A stretch of 8,445 nucleotides of DNA from Desulfobacterales bacterium (GTDB lineage Bacteria > Desulfobacterota > Desulfobacteria > Desulfobacterales > UBA2174_A). The notes beneath the pieces were generated by a model. That model had not been told where the DNA came from, made no database searches, and was given only the letters and a program-made list of their open reading frames with translations. Each line of letters begins with the position of its first letter. Within the stretch, counting starts at the first letter, position 1. Where the stretch lies: the NCBI GenBank assembly GCA_025454075.1, contig JALOPD010000150.1, forward strand, positions 1-8,445, given 5' to 3'. Positions 5,383 through 8,445 of this stretch are shown here, in pieces. Position numbers and translations under genes: made by a program.

Positions 5383-6810
5383 TCAGCTTTTCCTCCACGT
5401 TTTTGAACCGTTTTTAGCGCCTATGTGTCGCACATCCTGCCAGGTCGACTCAAGAAGTTTGACGATGTCGCCGCCCGGTCTGCGGCCCCCGTAGCGGACT
5501 TCGGTGTAATGATCGGTGATCAGCGCCAGCTTGGCGCGGGCCTCCGGCAGCCGCTCGCAGAGCCGCCCGAGAAACTCATGGGGGGTCTGGTGGCGCCGCC
5601 GCGGGCATCCGCCGGCGGCGGACCAGGCGAGCAGGCGGCGGTACAGGCGCCGCACGGCGGCGGCTTCCTCCGGCAGCGGATCCGCCGCCCCCCTTCGGCC
5701 GAGCGCATAGCCCAGCCACGCGAACCAACCCCTCATTCTACGGAGCACCCGGCGCAGGAGGCGCCGCAGGTCCTGCCGCCAGGCCCCCCGCAGCGTCTCG
5801 ACCTCGGCGCCGTCCGGATCGTTCATCTGCCGGCGCAGCCAGGCGGCGACCTGGGAGGCCATGCGCCACAGGCACACGCCGAACAGCACGACCCAGAAGG
5901 CGGCAACGATGAATGCGGCGATGCGGCGCACGTAGTCCGGGATTTGCAGAAGATCGGCGACGGCGGAGGGGTCCCGGGGGGCGGACCCGGCGCCGCCGCC
6001 CGCGGGGTAGGGCTTGATCTCGGGCTGAGGGATCAGGCGGGCCAGAAACGCGATGAACCGCACGACCCAATCCACCATGGCGTCCCACAGCGCCTGAAGG
6101 GCGTCGAGAACGATTTTCAACGCCTCGGGGGTGACGGCCGCCGTCAGCAGCAGGCCGACCGCCAGGACCAGGGCGGCGTTGCAAACAAGGGCGATGAGCC
6201 AGCGTGCCCGCGCCGGGCCCTGCAGCCAACCGCCGGCGTCGGCGCCCCGGGCCGCGGCCATCCCCAGCAGGAAAAAAGCGAAAAAGGCGAACGCCAACGC
6301 CGCCGGGGCCGGGAGCGTGGCATCCCACTGCACGGCGCAGAAGAAAATAAGAAGCAGGATCGGCAGGCCGAACTGAAACTCGCTCAGGAGCCGATCGAAC
6401 CCGACCCGCACGGCCGCCAAGCGCAGTCCGGCGACCCAGGTCCCGACAGCGGCCAGGGCGGTGAGCTGGGTCGGGTTCGGCGCGCCCTGCCGCTGGAAAA
6501 GGCGGCCGATCGGGCCGGCAACCCAAGCGGGCTCCGGCAGGGGGTCGAGCGGGAAAGTCGAAAACGCGGTCAAAAGCAGCGTCCAGACCACTCCCCCGGC
6601 AATGCCGGCGGAAAGGCGCAGGGGCGGGGAGAGGGTCCGCGTGAACCGCCACAGGACGAATGCCAGCGGGAGGCCGAGCAACAGCCGGAGAACGGGCAGC
6701 GCGTCCGGCGAGGCGCGGGCTTCCAGGAGCCACAGTCCGCCGGCCATCCAGCAGGCCTCCATGCCGCCCGCGAACAGGGCCCCCATGCCCCGTGGCAGGG
6801 CCTGGTTCAT
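5383..6810 (-). CDS. Multi-pass membrane protein with C-terminal DUF4129 domain
   Basis: The product is 475 aa. The start ATG at 6810 overlaps the stop of the DUF58 gene by 4 bases. The N-terminal half is very hydrophobic, with about five or six membrane segments (about residues 10-29, 38-57, 66-84, 114-136, 147-187 and 203-226). An amphipathic region and another membrane helix follow (about 296-317). The cytosolic tail has an Arg-rich stretch (about 340-373) and then the DUF4129 signature at about 386-445: 'AVRRLYRRLLAW', 'QTPHEFLGRL', 'ITDHYTEVRYGG'. DUF4129 usually forms the C-terminus of transglutaminase-like TgpA-type proteins or stands alone next to moxR/DUF58 genes. No transglutaminase Cys-His-Asp domain is seen here. 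The function is unknown; context suggests it works with the DUF58 protein and MoxR at the membrane. A longer ORF in the same frame runs upstream to about 7950, but that part is a shadow of the DUF58 gene. Confidence 0.82.
   Translation of the reverse strand: MNQALPRGMGALFAGGMEACWMAGGLWLLEARASPDALPVLRLLLGLPLAFVLWRFTRTLSPPLRLSAGIAGGVVWTLLLTAFSTFPLDPLPEPAWVAGPIGRLFQRQGAPNPTQLTALAAVGTWVAGLRLAAVRVGFDRLLSEFQFGLPILLLIFFCAVQWDATLPAPAALAFAFFAFFLLGMAAARGADAGGWLQGPARARWLIALVCNAALVLAVGLLLTAAVTPEALKIVLDALQALWDAMVDWVVRFIAFLARLIPQPEIKPYPAGGGAGSAPRDPSAVADLLQIPDYVRRIAAFIVAAFWVVLFGVCLWRMASQVAAWLRRQMNDPDGAEVETLRGAWRQDLRRLLRRVLRRMRGWFAWLGYALGRRGAADPLPEEAAAVRRLYRRLLAWSAAGGCPRRRHQTPHEFLGRLCERLPEARAKLALITDHYTEVRYGGRRPGGDIVKLLESTWQDVRHIGAKNGSKTWRKS
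5391..5396 (-). promoter_or_regulatory. Shine-Dalgarno site that fixes the moxR start
   Basis: The minus strand reads GGAGGA here, 10 bases before ATG at 5380. The upstream GTG at 5398 has no such site in front of it (sequence CGGTTCAAAAAC). The ATG is therefore preferred, leaving a 2-base gap to the preceding stop instead of a 16-base overlap. Confidence 0.7.
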
Positions 6811-8069
6811 GCCGGCGGGCCTCCGGCCAGGTCGCCAACGTTTTGGATCCGGCGCCATCTGACATCCGGCGGCAGGTTGGGCTCGCCCTGCCCGCCGACG
6901 AGCAGCACCAGCAGCCGGAACCCTGCAGCCCTCAAGTCGGCCAGTTGTTCCGGGAAGCGTTCCGGCAGCCGCCCAATAATGAAGATCAGCGTCGTGCCCG
7001 CATTGAGCCGCCCTTTCTGGCTTTCCAGAAAAGCCGCCGCAGGGCCGCTGCTGCGGCCGGTGACCTTGGCCAGGGCTTCGAGGACCTCGGTGACGCGGCC
7101 CCGGCCGGCCCCGGGTGCGATGACGGCCGGCTGGCCGGTGTCCGCCAGGCGCGTGTTCACGAAAAGCCCCACCGGGCTGCCGCGCTCGCAGAGCGCGGCG
7201 GCGATGGAGCCGGCCGCGCTGATCCCCAGCTCGAAATCGCCCTCGGCGAGAACGCCGTTGTCCCGGAAACTCTCCACGGCCAGGACCATGGCCACGTTGA
7301 AAGAGGTGGTGGCGTCCAGCACCTTCACTTGGAGGTCGCCGCGGCGGGCCGTGGCCTTCCAGTGAATGGACTTGAGCTCGTCGCCGTGAACGTACTCCCG
7401 CACGCCGACGGCGCGGGTGGGGTCGCGGAAAAGGCGCCGGTCGGCCCGGGCCGCGCCCATGGGGTAGAGCGACGGGACGAGGCGGGTGTCGACCGGGAAA
7501 ATCTGCGGGTAGACGATGACGTGCTCGGCGCTCCCGGCGCGGCGCGAACGGGAATAAAGGCCGAGAAAGTCGCCCGAGGTGATCTCCAGCGGGCCGATGG
7601 GGTAATAGCCGCGGCGCACGCCGGTCAGCCTGAGCTTCCAGGTGATGCCGCGGTACCAGAGCAGGGAGGCCGATCGACGGATGGTTTCCGAACCGGTCCG
7701 GCCGGCCGGTTCGTCCAAACGAAACCCCGCCGGCAGGTCGCTTTCGAGCTGCACCCAGGGCAGGGGCAAGGGCTTGCGGTTGAACAGCCGCAAGGTGCAG
7801 GCGATGGGATCGCCCGGGAAAAAGCGCGTGCCGTTGAGTTGCCGCTCGGCCCGGACCCCGGCCAGGCAGAGCCGGTTCCAGAGCCGGGCCAGGCCGGCGG
7901 TGGACAGGAAAAGGCCGGCCGCAAGCAGGATCCCCGCCTGGGAATACCAAGCGGCCAGAACGAACACGGCCGCCAAAACAACCAGTCCGGGAGTCTTCAA
8001 AAGGTTGCCCGCAGCCGTGGTGAATTCTCTTGTCTGACCCGAGAAATTGTCGTCACTCAATTTCGGCAA
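6807..8069 (-). CDS. DUF58 domain-containing membrane-anchored protein
   Basis: The product is 420 aa. The N-terminus carries two adjacent hydrophobic segments (about residues 27-41 and 45-60, 'GLVVLAAVFVLAAW' and 'AGILLAAGLFLSTAGLA'), which anchor it in the inner membrane. A beta-rich region follows, and the DUF58 hallmark is at about residues 223-250 ('VREYVHGDELKSIHWKATAR'). The C-terminal half has a von Willebrand A-like fold pattern (e.g. 'TLIFIIGRLPE', 'FRLLVLLVGG'). DUF58 proteins are typical partners of MoxR AAA+ ATPases, in systems thought to act in chaperone-like maturation of envelope or metal-dependent complexes; the substrate here is unknown. The start is TTG at 8069: no ATG is available in this frame before the conserved part, and GGAG lies 10 bases upstream (8083-8080). 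The TGA stop overlaps the next gene's ATG (ATGA, 6810-6807), which indicates translational coupling. TTG at 8060 is an alternative start. Confidence 0.88.
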   Translation of the reverse strand: MPKLSDDNFSGQTREFTTAAGNLLKTPGLVVLAAVFVLAAWYSQAGILLAAGLFLSTAGLARLWNRLCLAGVRAERQLNGTRFFPGDPIACTLRLFNRKPLPLPWVQLESDLPAGFRLDEPAGRTGSETIRRSASLLWYRGITWKLRLTGVRRGYYPIGPLEITSGDFLGLYSRSRRAGSAEHVIVYPQIFPVDTRLVPSLYPMGAARADRRLFRDPTRAVGVREYVHGDELKSIHWKATARRGDLQVKVLDATTSFNVAMVLAVESFRDNGVLAEGDFELGISAAGSIAAALCERGSPVGLFVNTRLADTGQPAVIAPGAGRGRVTEVLEALAKVTGRSSGPAAAFLESQKGRLNAGTTLIFIIGRLPERFPEQLADLRAAGFRLLVLLVGGQGEPNLPPDVRWRRIQNVGDLAGGPPA

Positions 8070-8129
8070 ACCACATCCACTCCGCCTTCTCAGTCAAATG
8101 CGAAGAAGTCTTTTCCCCTTCCCCCTGCT

Positions 8130-8164
8130 AAAAAAAACCGCCGGCTTCCGGCCGGCGGTTTTTT
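8130..8164 (-). terminator. Rho-independent terminator after the dehydrogenase gene
   Basis: A perfect 9-bp stem ACCGCCGGC / GCCGGCGGT (8137-8145 and 8151-8159) encloses the 5-base loop TTCCG. On the minus strand it is followed by eight T (8137-8130), and its base overlaps the TAA stop of the dehydrogenase gene. The opposite side also carries six T, so it could work in both directions, though no plus-strand gene is seen to need it. It insulates the DUF58 gene cluster from the upstream gene. Confidence 0.9.
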
Positions 8165-8445
8165 ATTTGAAAAAGTCCGGGCTCAGGAACGCCGGGTCGG
8201 GGTAGGTGTAGAACCCTTTGCCGCTCTTGACGCCCAGCTCGCCGCGGTCGATCATCTCCTTCAATGCCCGGGGCGGGTGGTCCTTGGGGTCCTTGGAGTC
8301 GTTGTAATAGACCATCTCGATGTCCCAGATCACGTCCAGGCCGACCTTGTCCATGAGGGCGAAGGGGCCTTCCTTCATGCGCGTGAAGATCATCCAGGCC
8401 CGGTCCACGTCCATGAAGTCCACGAACCCGTTGCCCCACATGTAA
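8163..8445 (-). CDS. 3-hydroxyacyl-CoA dehydrogenase family protein, C-terminal part (5' end outside window)
   Basis: The frame is open to the right edge: the codon before the visible Met at 8441 is TAC (Tyr), so that Met is internal and the start lies outside the window. About 93 codons are visible, ending in TAA at 8163-8165. The sequence matches the all-alpha C-terminal domain (3HCDH type) of NAD-dependent 3-hydroxyacyl-CoA and 3-hydroxybutyryl-CoA dehydrogenases. It shows the 'GPFALMDKVGLDV' segment, which contributes to the dimer and substrate face, and the near-terminal signature 'GVKSGKGFYTYPDP'. The family oxidises L-3-hydroxyacyl-CoA to 3-ketoacyl-CoA with NAD+ in fatty-acid beta-oxidation, or runs in reverse in butyrate-type pathways. 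The NAD-binding Rossmann domain would be upstream and is not visible, so substrate chain length and any fusion to an enoyl-CoA hydratase cannot be judged. It is separated from the next gene by a strong terminator and is probably a different transcription unit. Confidence 0.85.
   Translation of the reverse strand, partial: YMWGNGFVDFMDVDRAWMIFTRMKEGPFALMDKVGLDVIWDIEMVYYNDSKDPKDHPPRALKEMIDRGELGVKSGKGFYTYPDPAFLSPDFFK

Noticed and set aside
5381..5398. GTG 5398 as moxR start
   Set aside because: No Shine-Dalgarno in front of it, while GGAGGA fits the ATG at 5380.
5425..7365. 646-aa plus-strand frame
   Set aside because: Low-complexity Pro/Gly/Arg/Gln translation opposite the DUF4129 and DUF58 genes; no domain and no ribosome site.
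6811..7950. N-terminal extension of the DUF4129 frame up to 7950
   Set aside because: Arg/Pro/Gly-rich shadow of the DUF58 gene; the real start is the coupled ATG at 6810.
8053..8076. Seven-codon ORF (MWFAEIE) with AGAAGG in front, just before the DUF58 start
   Set aside because: Different frame, very short, no known attenuator pattern; most likely chance overlap near the TTG start.

Overview
This window looks like GC-rich bacterial chromosome. The gene content (a type II secretion pseudopilin cluster, a MoxR/DUF58/DUF4129 cluster, and a 3-hydroxyacyl-CoA dehydrogenase family gene) and the codon usage fit a Desulfobacterota-like (deltaproteobacterial) organism, but that placement is an inference. 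All convincing genes are on the minus strand, so transcription runs from high to low coordinates. Both ends of the window cut through genes.

Layout in transcription order. (1) 8445-8163: C-terminal part of a 3-hydroxyacyl-CoA dehydrogenase family gene, followed at once by a strong GC-rich terminator. (2) 8069-4427: a tight three-gene unit of DUF58 protein, membrane protein with a DUF4129 C-terminus, and MoxR-family AAA+ ATPase. The first junction is an ATGA overlap and the second a 2-base gap; a hairpin follows moxR. (3) 4406-4378: a good sigma70-type promoter directly after that hairpin. It drives gspF, gspG, gspH, gspI, gspJ and gspK, the inner-membrane platform protein and the full set of pseudopilins of a type II secretion system. 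gspK runs off the left edge and is intact as far as it can be read. No gspC, D, E, L or M lies inside the window.

The most unusual part is at the N-termini of the pseudopilins. gspH and gspK have ordinary short prepilin leaders (7 and 13 residues). gspG has a 61-residue leader, gspI about 27, and gspJ up to 81. In gspJ the cause is visible. A 287-bp segment (1094-1380), bounded by inverted arrays of the 7-mer AGGACTG, lies between the probable original gspJ start codon and the prepilin cleavage site. It carries the N-terminal half of a four-helix-bundle protein of the 23S rRNA-intervening-sequence (S23/IVP) family, fused in frame to the gspJ pilin. In gspG an in-frame block of about 156 bp appears to split an otherwise normal leader (MILKH...NHRG). 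The prepilin peptidase removes the leader, so this may be a site where in-frame insertions do no harm to the mature protein. This window gives a possible small mobile element and a possible case of translation-start capture.
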